NCBI RefSeq assembly: GCF_002077155.1 | Contig: NZ_CP015027.1 | Location: forward strand, 1,094,501-1,158,500 | DNA length: 64,000 bases | Origin: Sporosarcina sp. P33 | GTDB lineage: Bacteria > Bacillota > Bacilli > Bacillales_A > Planococcaceae | Direction of reading: 5' to 3' | Shown here: positions 8,661 through 17,967 of the stretch, piece after piece | Position numbering within the stretch: position 1 is the stretch's first letter | Layout of the letters: the number at the start of each line of letters is the position of its first letter | Program-made: the position numbers and the translations under genes | Notes under the pieces: model-generated | The model's input: only the letters and a program-made list of their open reading frames with translations | Database searches by the model: none | Told to the model about the DNA's origin: nothing

Positions 8661-9716
8661 TTATAATAAGAAGAATCCGATACCCATGATTAAGTAGGCT
8701 GAAAATAGCACGAGCCCTTCAAACCAGTTTGACTCCCCGTCATGACAAATATTGACGACCAGAAATGTGGCGGTAATCATGGCAATCAACTCAGGCCAGG
8801 TGAATACAAGCGGCATTGCAGTAGGCATCAATAACGAAATCAGGACAAGCACCGGTGTTACAAACATTGCTATCTGCAATGTAGAACCGATTGCAATCTC
8901 GACCGATACATCCATCTTATTTTTCATTGCCAATGTAATTGCAGATGAATGCTCTGCCGCGTTTCCAACGATTGCGACGATGATGACACCGATAAACAAT
9001 TCTGTCCAGCCAAACTTTTCACCCAATGTCCCGAATGTATGCACGAGTTTTTCAGAAACATATGCAACGGCTACTGTTGCAACTAATAGTACCACTATGG
9101 ATTTCTTCTTTGTCCATTCCGGCACTTCATCTGTTTCATGATTTTCGGAACCGAATACGCCTCGGTGTGTAAATAACTTAAACACCAGACCTGCCAAGTA
9201 AATCAGGATGAGTATGATGGAAATACCAATACTCAAATTCAGACCTGTTTTAGTATCCATCGTCATCGAGAAGACTTCCGGAATCACAAATGCCACGACA
9301 ATCGCAAAAATCAATAATGCAGAATTAAATCGAGCATCGAAAATATTAAAGTTCTGTCTTTTATGCTTCAAACCACCTGCGAAAAAAGATAGACCTAGAA
9401 CCAATAATAAGTTACCTAAAACAGAACCTGTCAACGATGCCAGTACGATTGCAATCAATCCGGCTTTCAATGTAAATATTGAAATTATGAGTTCTACCGC
9501 ATTGCCGAATGTTGCATTTAATAAACCGCCAATCCGCGGTCCACTGACAATCGCTAAACTTTCTGTTGCTCTTCCAATGAATCCAGCCAGTGCAATAATA
9601 CTGTAACAACATAGCGCAAACATCCACAAATCTGGCCAATTCAAGAGTGACGCTATAAACACTAAAGGTACTCCTGTAAACGCCATGACAGTAAATACTT
9701 TATTCAGTTTCTCCAC
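8661..9716 (-). CDS. chaA: Ca2+/H+ antiporter, CaCA (CAX) family
   Basis: 351-residue membrane protein with about eleven helices. The two signature α-repeats are visible: NATFGNAVELIISI in the first half and VGNAAEHSSAITLAMK in the second, with the acidic residues that bind Ca2+. It exports calcium in exchange for protons and closely resembles the B. subtilis ChaA (YfkE) layout. The start is given as the GTG at 9716; the strong GAGGTGGAG lies inside the first codons, so a CTG at 9707 may be the true start. A σB-type promoter lies upstream. Confidence 0.88.
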   Translation of the reverse strand: MEKLNKVFTVMAFTGVPLVFIASLLNWPDLWMFALCCYSIIALAGFIGRATESLAIVSGPRIGGLLNATFGNAVELIISIFTLKAGLIAIVLASLTGSVLGNLLLVLGLSFFAGGLKHKRQNFNIFDARFNSALLIFAIVVAFVIPEVFSMTMDTKTGLNLSIGISIILILIYLAGLVFKLFTHRGVFGSENHETDEVPEWTKKKSIVVLLVATVAVAYVSEKLVHTFGTLGEKFGWTELFIGVIIVAIVGNAAEHSSAITLAMKNKMDVSVEIAIGSTLQIAMFVTPVLVLISLLMPTAMPLVFTWPELIAMITATFLVVNICHDGESNWFEGLVLFSAYLIMGIGFFLL

Positions 9717-9744
9717 CTCATCCCATCATCAATTTGTTATCATC

Positions 9745-9770
9745 ATTCCCTGATTACCGACTGAATAAAC
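9745..9770 (-). promoter_or_regulatory. σB-type promoter of the Ca2+/H+ antiporter gene
   Basis: On the minus strand GTTTAT (9765-9770) and GGGAAT (9745-9750) are 14 bases apart, which fits the general-stress σB consensus. Confidence 0.6.
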
Positions 9771-9830
9771 TGGTTAAAAATTGGTTGTACACCATACCTG
9801 CCCGTGATTGCGGCGCCCGCTGTTTTTCCC

Positions 9831-9870
9831 AAAAAAATACGGCAAAGTCCCAGTATCAGACTTTGCCGTA
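9831..9870 (-). terminator. Terminator of the dipeptide ABC operon
   Basis: A 12-bp stem (9838-9849 with 9859-9870) is followed on the minus strand by seven T. Confidence 0.85.
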
Positions 9871-9911
9871 ATATGAAAACTTATCATTCAGCAATCATTT
9901 ATTGTTACATT

Positions 9912-10808
9912 TTAACTCTTCATCTTCGGATCCAGTGCATCACGCAAGCCGTCACCCATTAAGTTGAAGCCTAACACAGTGAGCATAATCGCAAGACCCG
10001 GGAAAATCATCGTCCATGGAGCATTTTGCAAGTAATCTTTGGAGTCTGCCAGCATTTTTCCCCATTCCGGATACGGCGCCTCTGCTCCCAGACCGAGGAA
10101 ACCGAGTGCTGCTGCTTCCAGAATCGCTGTAGCAATCGCTAACGTTCCCTGAACGATAACCGGTGCCATCGAGTTGGGCAATATATGCGAAAACAAAATG
10201 CGAAAATCTTTCATACCAATCGCCTTTGCCGCTGTAATATATTCATCTTCTTTAATACTCAGCACTTTGGATCGTATTAACCGGCCAAAGTTCGGTACGT
10301 TGATGATCGCAATGGCAATCAATGCGTTGCGCAAACTTGGTCCCAAGACAGATACAATCGCAATCGCCAGCAGAATCGAAGGGAATGCGAGCATGATATC
10401 GAAGATCCTCGAGATAATCGTATCCACCCAGCGTCCATAATAACCTGCGATAATACCAAGGAAACTTCCCACTACAATTGAGCCGACTACAGAGAAGAAT
10501 CCTACAGATAATGAAATTCGCGCACCGTGAATAATACGCGAGAAGATATCACGGCCAAAGTCATCCGTTCCGAACCAATACTCTGAAGAAGGAGGCTGCA
10601 GTCGATCTGCCATCAGCTGTTCATTGATCCCTTCTTTTGTGACCAGCGGACCGAAGAGTGCAAGCAAAATGAAAAATAATACGATAAATGCTCCTGCGAC
10701 CGCCACTTTACTTTTGCGAAAACCTATCCAAGCTTCCCGCCAAGGTCCTGTTGTCTTTTCCAGCTGCGCTTCTGCCGCTCCATCTACCTTAGGCGTTAAT
10801 TCTGACAT
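9912..10808 (-). CDS. dppC: Dipeptide/oligopeptide ABC permease, DppC-type
   Basis: 298 residues with an N-terminal helix at about 40-60, the OppC N-domain and four to five further helices. The EAA loop (EYITAAKAIGMKDFRILFSHILPN) contacts the ATPases. It forms the heterodimeric membrane channel with the preceding DppB. I chose the ATG at 10808, 9 bases after GGAGG; a TTG seven codons upstream would place that site inside the gene. Last gene of the D-F-A-B-C operon. Confidence 0.9.
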   Translation of the reverse strand: MSELTPKVDGAAEAQLEKTTGPWREAWIGFRKSKVAVAGAFIVLFFILLALFGPLVTKEGINEQLMADRLQPPSSEYWFGTDDFGRDIFSRIIHGARISLSVGFFSVVGSIVVGSFLGIIAGYYGRWVDTIISRIFDIMLAFPSILLAIAIVSVLGPSLRNALIAIAIINVPNFGRLIRSKVLSIKEDEYITAAKAIGMKDFRILFSHILPNSMAPVIVQGTLAIATAILEAAALGFLGLGAEAPYPEWGKMLADSKDYLQNAPWTMIFPGLAIMLTVLGFNLMGDGLRDALDPKMKS

Positions 10809-10825
10809 GAACTGTTCCTCCTTCC

Positions 10826-11830
10826 TCAATCATACTTAATCCTCGGATCAATCAGTCCATACAGTAAATCGACAAACAGATTGATCATTACGAAGATAAA
10901 TGCCACGATGAGGATTCCTGATTGAATGACAGGATAATCTCTAAAGTTAATTGCATCATAGATATAGCGTCCGATTCCGGGCCAGGCAAAGATGGTTTCT
11001 GTCAGAATGGCCCCTCCCAGAAGCAAACCCATCTGAAGACCAATAACTGTCAATACGGGAATCACCGCATTTTTCAGCGCATGCTTATACACTACCCAAA
11101 ACATTTTTTGACCTTTTGCCCGTGCCGTACGAATATAGTCAGCACGCATTACTTCAAGCATACTCGAACGCGTCATCCTGGCGATAATCGCCATTGGAAT
11201 TGTTGCAAGTGCTAATCCGGGCAGAATCAAATGTTTAAGGACTTCCCATAATTGATCAAACCTGCCCTGGATTATCGTATCAATTATGTATAAATTGGTT
11301 ATGGCTGAAACAGGATCCCGGACATTTTCACGGCCCGTTGTCGGCAGCCATTGCAATTCAATGGCAAATGCCCACTGCCCCATTAATCCCAGCCAGAAGA
11401 TCGGCATGGATACGCCGATTAATGCCAATACCATTGCTGAATAATCAAACCATGAATTTTGGAACCAGGCAGAAATAATGCCTGCATTGATACCTATAAC
11501 TACTGCAATAACCATTGCAAATAATGCCAGCTCTAGCGTAGCCGCCAAATAAGGCCAAATTTCGTCCGCCACAGGAAGTCGCGTACGCATGGATTCCCCT
11601 AAGTCACCTTTTAAAATACCGCCCAGATAACTGAAGTACTGCGTATACCAAGGCTGGTCGAGACCCAGTTTAATCGTCAGTGCTTCTACCGCTTCTTTTG
11701 TTGCCTGCTGCCCTAAAATTACTTGTGCCGGATTACCGGGTATTGCACGTATCAGCATGAATACTAAAAATGTCATACCAAGCAGGACAGGAATTAGCTG
11801 CAAAAGTCTTTTAATCGTATAGTTGAACAA
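10826..11830 (-). CDS. dppB: Dipeptide/oligopeptide ABC permease, DppB-type
   Basis: 334 residues. The start IKRLLQLIPVLLGMTFLVF is the classic first helix of DppB, followed by AIPGNPAQVILG and the EAA loop MRADYIRTARAKGQKMFWV. I chose a TTG at 11830, 7 bases after GGAGGGG; the ORF reaches 11866 but that site would then lie inside it. It ends 18 bases before dppC, pairs with it in the membrane and takes substrate from the lipoprotein encoded upstream. Confidence 0.88.
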   Translation of the reverse strand: MFNYTIKRLLQLIPVLLGMTFLVFMLIRAIPGNPAQVILGQQATKEAVEALTIKLGLDQPWYTQYFSYLGGILKGDLGESMRTRLPVADEIWPYLAATLELALFAMVIAVVIGINAGIISAWFQNSWFDYSAMVLALIGVSMPIFWLGLMGQWAFAIELQWLPTTGRENVRDPVSAITNLYIIDTIIQGRFDQLWEVLKHLILPGLALATIPMAIIARMTRSSMLEVMRADYIRTARAKGQKMFWVVYKHALKNAVIPVLTVIGLQMGLLLGGAILTETIFAWPGIGRYIYDAINFRDYPVIQSGILIVAFIFVMINLFVDLLYGLIDPRIKYD

Positions 11831-11869
11831 CTCTTTCACCCCTCCGGCTCTTATCTCTTCAACCAAAGA

Positions 11870-11894
11870 AAGGGAGAATGCTGAATTCTCCCTC
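11870..11894 (-). other. Intercistronic hairpin between dppA and dppB
   Basis: GGGAGAAT (11872-11879) and ATTCTCCC (11885-11892) with a 5-base loop lie just after the binding-protein gene. In peptide ABC operons such hairpins often protect the binding-protein mRNA or terminate part of the transcripts, giving an excess of binding protein. This role is inferred. Confidence 0.6.
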
Positions 11895-11922
11895 TTCTCG
11901 ATCCATACAATTTACATCGTGC

Positions 11923-13551
11923 TTATTTGAATTCTACGTTGGATAACAAATCAGACCCAGTAGGATGAGGAACGAAACCAGTTAATTCTTTTGCTCCGCC
12001 CAACAATGGAATGGAGTGAGCAAGCGGCACCCATGGAGCTTCTTCGTGAAGAATTTCCTGAGCTTCCTTGTATAACTCATTACGCTTGTCTTCGTCTACT
12101 TCTGTCTGTGCTTCTAGGAATAGTTTATGTGTTTTATCGTTCTTGAAGTATGTGTAGTTATTGCTTCCGATATTATCTTCATCCAATAGGACATACAGGA
12201 AGTTATCCGCGTCACCGTTATCACCTGTCCAGCCTAGCATGAACGCATCTGCGTCTCCCTTGCTTGCTTTATCCAGGTACGTTGCCCACTCATACGAAAC
12301 GATTTTTGCTTTGATTCCGACGTCAGCCAAGTTACTCTGAATGGCTTCAGCCACTTTCGTTCCGTCTGGCATATATGGACGCGGAACAGGCATTGCCCAA
12401 AGTTCCATTTCAAATCCATCTTCAAGACCTGCTTCTTTTAATAGCGCTTTTGCTTTTTCAGGATCATATTCATATCCTTCAATTTCATCATTGTAACCTG
12501 AAATAGATGAAGGCATCGGGTTCTTTGCGACTTCCGCGCGCCCTTCAAAGAATGAGTCAATGATTGTCTGCTTATCGATTGCATAGTTCATTGCCTGACG
12601 CACTTCTTTTTTATCAAACGGCTCGCGGGTTACTGTCAGCCCAAGGTACCCCACGTTCATAGAAGGACGCTCAAATAACTGCAATTTGTCGTTGTCTTCA
12701 ATTTTCTGACCGTCAGCCGGATTAATCCCGTCTGCCAAATCAATTTCACCAGAAAGTAAAGAGTTCAGACGCGCAGAGTTATCCGGGATAGACTGGAAAA
12801 TAACGCGATCCAATTTCGGAAGTCCTTCCTGCCAATAGTCTTCGTTCTTTTCAATGGTGATCGTTTCATTTGGCTTCCACTCTACAAACTTGAATGGACC
12901 TGTGCCAACAGGGTTGCGCTCATATTCGTCATCGCCCTTTTCAAAAGCTGTCGGACTTGAAATCGCAAACATGCTCATGGCGATATTTTTCAAAAATGGT
13001 GCCTGCGGACGCTTCAATGTAATGATGACTGTTGAATCTCCATCTGCAGTTACAGATTCGATTACGTGCTCTTCGTCATCTTTGAAACCGCCAAACATCG
13101 AGTTATAGTATGGGAATGTATCTGAATCTCCATTAGCCCAGCGCTCAAAGTTTTTAACAACTGCTTCCGCATTGAAGTCTGTGCCGTCGTGGAACTTCAC
13201 GCCTTCTTGTAATTGGAATGTATATGTTAAGCCATCTTCACTTGTCTCGTACTCTTTTGCAAGACCCGGCTGAACTGTCGTATCCTGCTCCCCAAAGTTC
13301 AGCAATGTTTCAAATAAATTCACTGTTACCTTAAATGTTTCCCCTTCTGTAACACGGGATGGGTCAAGAGATGTTGAATCTCCGCCTCGTCCAAATACCA
13401 AAGTCTTATTTTCACTGCCCCCTTTGTCTGCAGTGTCTTTGTCCTTGCCGGTGCTTCCTTCTTTGTCATCGCCGCCGGAACAGGCTGCCAGTGCCGTTGA
13501 CAATACAAGAAGCATGATCAGCGCGAACGACCACAATCTCCCTTTTCTCAT
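11923..13551 (-). CDS. dppA: Peptide ABC transporter substrate-binding lipoprotein (SBP family 5)
   Basis: 542 residues. A signal peptide ends in the lipobox LAAC (Cys24), followed by a charged Gly/Asp/Lys-rich linker that lets the protein stand off the membrane. The SBP_bac_5 fold covers the rest (DPSRVTEGETF, GVKFHDGTDFNAEAVVKNFERW, NPVGTGPFKFVEW). It captures di- or oligopeptides outside the membrane and delivers them to DppBC; nickel- or heme-binding relatives cannot be excluded. The start has a TTGGAGGGAT site and overlaps the end of the ATPase gene by 4 bases. Confidence 0.9.
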   Translation of the reverse strand: MRKGRLWSFALIMLLVLSTALAACSGGDDKEGSTGKDKDTADKGGSENKTLVFGRGGDSTSLDPSRVTEGETFKVTVNLFETLLNFGEQDTTVQPGLAKEYETSEDGLTYTFQLQEGVKFHDGTDFNAEAVVKNFERWANGDSDTFPYYNSMFGGFKDDEEHVIESVTADGDSTVIITLKRPQAPFLKNIAMSMFAISSPTAFEKGDDEYERNPVGTGPFKFVEWKPNETITIEKNEDYWQEGLPKLDRVIFQSIPDNSARLNSLLSGEIDLADGINPADGQKIEDNDKLQLFERPSMNVGYLGLTVTREPFDKKEVRQAMNYAIDKQTIIDSFFEGRAEVAKNPMPSSISGYNDEIEGYEYDPEKAKALLKEAGLEDGFEMELWAMPVPRPYMPDGTKVAEAIQSNLADVGIKAKIVSYEWATYLDKASKGDADAFMLGWTGDNGDADNFLYVLLDEDNIGSNNYTYFKNDKTHKLFLEAQTEVDEDKRNELYKEAQEILHEEAPWVPLAHSIPLLGGAKELTGFVPHPTGSDLLSNVEFK

Positions 13552-14567
13552 ACAGATCCCTCCAATTGTTTTTGTCTTTCTATATCATCGTCGCCTTCCG
13601 CCGTGTAGAGATGGCAGGCAACAGAATGACCGGTACTTTCCTCTGTTAACACAGGGGTGATTTTCGTACAAACATCCATCTTGAAAGGACAGCGGGTGTG
13701 GAATGAACAGCCGCTCGGCGGATTCGCCGGGCTGGGCATATCGCCTTCTATAATGATTTGTTCCTTATGATAATTCGGATCCGGCACAGGCACTGCGGAT
13801 AATAAGGCCTGAGTATAAGGATGAAGAGGATTTGCATACAGCTTTTCGCTTTCTGTAATCTCCACAATTTTCCCTAAGTACATGACTGCTACACGGTCAC
13901 TGATATGACGAACGACCCCGAGGTCATGTGCAATGAAGATATACGTCAAATTGAATTCCTTCTGCAGATCCTGCATCAAATTTAAAACCTGTGCCTGTAT
14001 GGATACGTCTAAGGCAGAGACCGGTTCATCCGCAATAATTAATTTCGGGTTGGTCATCAATGCACGCGCAATGCCAATTCGCTGACGCTGTCCCCCGCTG
14101 AATTGATGCGGATAGCGTTTCGCATGATATTCGCTCAGTCCGACAATCTTCAAGAATTCCACAACTTTTTTTCGGCGTTCTTTTGTGTTGCTGATGCCGT
14201 GAACAATGAGCGGCTCTTCTAATATTTTTCCGATTGTATGGCGGGGATTTAATGAAGCATACGGATCCTGAAACACCATCTGGATATCCCGACGGACTTT
14301 CCGCACTTCATTCGCCGGCAGTTTTGTCAAATCTTTTCCTTGGAACTCTACGACGCCCTCTGTCGGTTCAAGCAGCTGCATGATTGTCCGGCCTGTCGTT
14401 GATTTGCCGCAGCCGCTTTCACCTACAATGCCGAGCGTCTCACCTTCATTTACATGAAATGAAACATCGTCGATTGCTTTGACATAGCCGACAGTTCTGC
14501 CGATCAATCCTTTATGAATCGGAAAATACTTTTTTAATCCTTCAACTCTCAGCAGCGGCTTGTTCAT
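13548..14567 (-). CDS. dppF: Peptide ABC transporter ATP-binding protein, DppF/OppF-type
   Basis: 339 residues. Walker A GESGCGKSTTGR, signature SGGQRQRIGIARAL, Walker B LIIADEP and an H-loop in IAHDLG are all present. The C-terminal oligopeptide/dipeptide extension ends in a cysteine-rich motif (SGCSFHTRCPF.MDVC) that binds an iron-sulfur cluster or metal in related ATPases. It pairs with DppD to drive transport. Its start lies inside the end of dppD (26-base overlap), a sign of coupled translation. Confidence 0.9.
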   Translation of the reverse strand: MNKPLLRVEGLKKYFPIHKGLIGRTVGYVKAIDDVSFHVNEGETLGIVGESGCGKSTTGRTIMQLLEPTEGVVEFQGKDLTKLPANEVRKVRRDIQMVFQDPYASLNPRHTIGKILEEPLIVHGISNTKERRKKVVEFLKIVGLSEYHAKRYPHQFSGGQRQRIGIARALMTNPKLIIADEPVSALDVSIQAQVLNLMQDLQKEFNLTYIFIAHDLGVVRHISDRVAVMYLGKIVEITESEKLYANPLHPYTQALLSAVPVPDPNYHKEQIIIEGDMPSPANPPSGCSFHTRCPFKMDVCTKITPVLTEESTGHSVACHLYTAEGDDDIERQKQLEGSV

Positions 14568-15567
14568 CTGTGCCCGTCACCCCTTCTTGCCCGTCATATA
14601 AAAAGCATCTGGTCTGGTGATTGTCAGCGTTTTGATATAGTTCCGGAGTTTGCACCCAGCACCTGGAGAAAGCGCTTTCACACCTTGCTGCGAATCTGCA
14701 GCCCTTTTCGATGGAGCCCGGTTTCGGCACATTGCCCGGAATAGAATAGAGACGGTCTTTTTTATCCCGCATATCCGGCACCGACTGAATTAGCCCCCGC
14801 GTATAAGGATGACACGGATTTTCAAATATGTCTTCGGTTGTCGCTTCCTCTATCACTTGGCCTGCATACATTACTACGACACGTTCGCAAGTTTCCGCCA
14901 CAACTCCCAAGTCATGCGTGATTAATAGAATCGCTGTATTCATGCGTTCATTGAGTTCGCGCATCAGTTTTAGAATTTGGGCCTGAATCGTTACATCCAA
15001 TGCTGTTGTCGGTTCATCTGCAATGAGGACTTTGGGATCACAAACCAGTGCCATCGCAATCATCACACGCTGACGCATACCGCCTGAAAGCTGATGCGGA
15101 TATTCTTTCATAATTTCTTCTGAACGGGGCAGTCCGACTAATTTCAACATCTCAATTGCCCGCTCTTTTATTTGCTTTTTCGACCATTTCTTTTCATGCA
15201 GGGAAATCGCTTCCGACATCTGATTGCCAATTGTAAATAGCGGATTCAATGATGTCATAGGCTCCTGGAAAATCATCGCTACATCATTCCCGCGAATTTT
15301 CCTCATTTCCTTTTCGGATTTTTTGAGAAGATCCTGGCCTTCAAAGAGGATTTCCCCTCCAGTAATTTTGCCGGGAGGATTTGGAACTAACTGCATAATA
15401 GACAGTGAGGTTACACTCTTTCCACAGCCGGATTCCCCTACAATCCCCAAGACTTCCCCTTCTCTTACATAAAAGTCCACGTGATCTACTGCTGGAATTT
15501 CCCCTGAATCCGTGAAAAAGGTCGTTTGCAAATCCTTAACTTGAAGTAATTTCTTTCTTTCGTTCAT
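14542..15567 (-). CDS. dppD: Peptide ABC transporter ATP-binding protein, DppD/OppD-type
   Basis: 341 residues. Walker A GESGCGKSVTSLS, signature LSGGMRQRVMIAMAL, Walker B VLIADEPTTALD and the C-terminal Cys motif KGCRFAARCESAFSRC are present. First gene of the operon in an unusual order in which the ATPases precede the binding protein. I chose the ATG at 15567, 6 bases after AAAGGTGAG, rather than the ORF end at 15609. Confidence 0.9.
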   Translation of the reverse strand: MNERKKLLQVKDLQTTFFTDSGEIPAVDHVDFYVREGEVLGIVGESGCGKSVTSLSIMQLVPNPPGKITGGEILFEGQDLLKKSEKEMRKIRGNDVAMIFQEPMTSLNPLFTIGNQMSEAISLHEKKWSKKQIKERAIEMLKLVGLPRSEEIMKEYPHQLSGGMRQRVMIAMALVCDPKVLIADEPTTALDVTIQAQILKLMRELNERMNTAILLITHDLGVVAETCERVVVMYAGQVIEEATTEDIFENPCHPYTRGLIQSVPDMRDKKDRLYSIPGNVPKPGSIEKGCRFAARCESAFSRCWVQTPELYQNADNHQTRCFLYDGQEGVTGTDEQAAAES

Positions 15568-15610
15568 TTGCTCACCTTTTTCTATTTTCTGAAATAACCC
15601 ATTAATCACT

Positions 15611-15638
15611 ATTATACTTTTTTTCTAATTAAACGCAA
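15611..15638 (-). promoter_or_regulatory. σA-type promoter of the dipeptide operon
   Basis: On the minus strand TTGCGT (15633-15638) and TATAAT (15611-15616) are 16 bases apart, about 45 bases before the dppD start. Confidence 0.5.
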
Positions 15639-15687
15639 GATGCTTTTTTAATAAAATATTATATTGAGAAAAATCTGTCAAAATAAA

Positions 15688-15724
15688 AGAAACGCAGCAG
15701 GAAATGTTTTACCTAAGCGTTTCT
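15688..15724 (-). terminator. Terminator of the phosphodiesterase gene
   Basis: AGAAACGC (15688-15695) pairs with GCGTTTCT (15717-15724), with TTTTATTTT downstream on the minus strand. Confidence 0.6.
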
Positions 15725-15762
15725 CGTAACTGACTATTTTTTATAATGTTATATCTATCCTA

Positions 15763-17703
15763 TTACTTGTATATTGATTCACGTTGCCAGATTGCCTTTC
15801 CGTCTACAAAATCCGGCGCTCGTAAATCTAATAACTCATATACACTTGGCGCTATATCCGTCATAGTAATGCGATCAGTTATTTCACCGGGTTTTATCAT
15901 TGGGCCTGCTGCATATAGAATAGGCCGCAGGCGCGGACGTTCTGGATCTCCCCCATGACTCCCCATTTCCTGCGTTGGTTCAACAGCAATTTCCGCGTCT
16001 TTTCCCATCAAATAGCCCGGGGCTGCCGACAGAAACACATCCCCGCTATTATCATTGTTTATTTTGTCATAATCCTCTGCTCCTGCCATCCACACTTTTT
16101 CATATGGAGAAACTTGCACTTTTTTGCGGTCAGACAACAAGGTGATGCCCGGATAGGAATACGCAATATCGGATGCACCGGTAAGCCAGCGCAATATCGG
16201 GTGGGCTGTTTCTTCAAGGTTTTGTATTAGACTTGAAAATACCGTTCTTCCAGTAAATACCGAAACAATCTCCTTCCTCACTTGATCAAATTCTTCCGGT
16301 TCGACAATCCCCTTTTTTTCTCGGCCTTTCAAGTTCACATATACATGTGCTATCGTTCCGCTTGCTTCGGCATAAGCTTTCGTTTTCGTTTGATCTATTT
16401 CTCCACTCTGATTCTTTACAAGTAAGCCGGCCTTTTCGAGCTCTTTATTCGGTGACAGTCTGGTATGAATCGGTTCGAGTCCGTGATCTGATACGATGAA
16501 TAAATAATCTTCTGGATTCATGTCGTTCCAGATTCTCCCGATCGCCTGGTCTGCTTGACTGAACGCCCAGCTGACATACATCTCTTTCTCCAGTATATTT
16601 GCTGTCACATACCCAGGCTGGGCTGGCTCTCTTAGCAGGTATTCATGCAATTCATTGTCTACTACAGGGTAATAATAAAACAGCAAGTCAGGACGGTACT
16701 GTTCTTTAATATACAAACTGACATCCGTAACCCAGTCAGTAAACCGTTCTCCTGCCTGTTCATATTCTTCCCTTGTAATGTCTCCATTCGTAAATGCGGT
16801 CAGCTCGTCAGCAGCAGGGTAAAACCCAAATCGCTCGTCAATATCTTCGGCGAACTTACCCGGCCCCCTATAAAGGCCGCCCATTACAGTTCCCTGAAAC
16901 AGCTGTAACTCTTCGTTATTATCAGGGTTCTTCTTAAGTTTCATATAAAAACCGGCACTGTCCAATGATGGCACGTCCAATGCCGCCGCAACCCAGTCTT
17001 CCACAGAAATTTCTTCTCCAATTTCCTTTTGATTCATGGACAGATAAAACTTTGGTTCATGTTCATCCGTTCTTAACACATATAGCTGCAGTGACGGAGA
17101 ATTTTTAATATCCAATGAAATTACGGCTTCTTCAACATCCATAGAGCCCGAAGATAATTGTTCCGCCCGCTCATCTTCAATGGGTGAAAAGCTTAGGTCA
17201 TGAAGCTCCGAGTCCGCTAATGTGCCGCCTGAATAAACTGCATACGTCGCAGCAGAAGCGTTATCCGGATTCGAGTCAGGAAAAGCAACAGTGGCCGTCA
17301 CTTTGCCTTGATCCCTCGCTTCCTTCCATATAGGCGTGACTCCAAGTGTTTGTGAAAATCCGCTCTGATCATCCTTAACTTTTTCACCTGAAGAATGAAA
17401 CTGATTACTGACAATACCTGTTTTTGCAGGGCCTGCGCCGGTTGCCATTGCGGCATGTGACGGCGCGGTCAAAGACGGGGTGACCGTAACAAAATCCGTT
17501 GCATAGGCTGCCTCTTGCTGGAATTTCTGTAAGTTGCGCATGATTCCTTTATCCATATAACGCTTCGCATCCATATAACCTAATCCGTCAAACGATACAA
17601 CGCTGATTGTTCCAGCCGATTCCGCTGCCCGGACAGATGGATTATTTATAGTACATATTATAGTGATAAAAATAATAATGAAGACAGTCATTCGATTGGT
17701 CAT
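15763..17703 (-). CDS. Exported alkaline phosphatase-superfamily phosphodiesterase
   Basis: 646 residues with a signal peptide of about 26 residues. The mature part follows the type I phosphodiesterase/nucleotide pyrophosphatase plan: VVSFDGLGYMD (metal-binding Asp), VTPSLTAPSHAAMATG (nucleophilic Thr in the family), FIVSDHGLEPIH and the late MGSHGG metal site. It would hydrolyse phosphodiester or nucleotide substrates outside the cell. It is long for the family, with an extra β-rich segment near 160-250. The start has GAGGGAAG, and a σB-type promoter lies 27 bases upstream. Confidence 0.82.
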   Translation of the reverse strand: MTNRMTVFIIIFITIICTINNPSVRAAESAGTISVVSFDGLGYMDAKRYMDKGIMRNLQKFQQEAAYATDFVTVTPSLTAPSHAAMATGAGPAKTGIVSNQFHSSGEKVKDDQSGFSQTLGVTPIWKEARDQGKVTATVAFPDSNPDNASAATYAVYSGGTLADSELHDLSFSPIEDERAEQLSSGSMDVEEAVISLDIKNSPSLQLYVLRTDEHEPKFYLSMNQKEIGEEISVEDWVAAALDVPSLDSAGFYMKLKKNPDNNEELQLFQGTVMGGLYRGPGKFAEDIDERFGFYPAADELTAFTNGDITREEYEQAGERFTDWVTDVSLYIKEQYRPDLLFYYYPVVDNELHEYLLREPAQPGYVTANILEKEMYVSWAFSQADQAIGRIWNDMNPEDYLFIVSDHGLEPIHTRLSPNKELEKAGLLVKNQSGEIDQTKTKAYAEASGTIAHVYVNLKGREKKGIVEPEEFDQVRKEIVSVFTGRTVFSSLIQNLEETAHPILRWLTGASDIAYSYPGITLLSDRKKVQVSPYEKVWMAGAEDYDKINNDNSGDVFLSAAPGYLMGKDAEIAVEPTQEMGSHGGDPERPRLRPILYAAGPMIKPGEITDRITMTDIAPSVYELLDLRAPDFVDGKAIWQRESIYK

Positions 17704-17729
17704 AGTGGCTTCCCTCGCTTTACAGAACT

Positions 17730-17755
17730 ATTCCCTGTAAGAATTCACGGTAAAC
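17730..17755 (-). promoter_or_regulatory. σB-type promoter of the exported phosphodiesterase
   Basis: On the minus strand GTTTAC (17750-17755) and GGGAAT (17730-17735) are 14 bases apart. Confidence 0.6.
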
Positions 17756-17897
17756 TTGCTAACTGCAAGGATTTAAAAGAGTCAATATTCCTCTAGCGAA
17801 CTTCATACAACTATTGCGAAATAACAAATAGTTCTTTTTATTCATTTCATATTTTTTTCAATAAATAACTTGCAATGTATCTATTTTAGGATTAATG

Positions 17898-17931
17898 TTG
17901 CCTTGAGGAAACATTATTTCCTTAGGGAAAC
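17898..17931 (+). promoter_or_regulatory. Two MntR-like boxes upstream of the superoxide dismutase
   Basis: TTGCCTTGAGGAAAC (17898-17912) and TTTCCTTAGGGAAAC (17917-17931) both resemble the B. subtilis MntR operator TTTGCCTTAAGGAAAC. Their starts are 19 bases apart, nearly two helical turns, so dimers would sit on one face. The second box runs into a 16-base palindrome GAAACTTTAAAGTTTC (17927-17942). They lie 37-70 bases before the start codon. Confidence 0.55.
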
Positions 17932-17967
17932 TTTAAAGTTTCTCATCGTTTCTTTGGAGGTGAAAAT

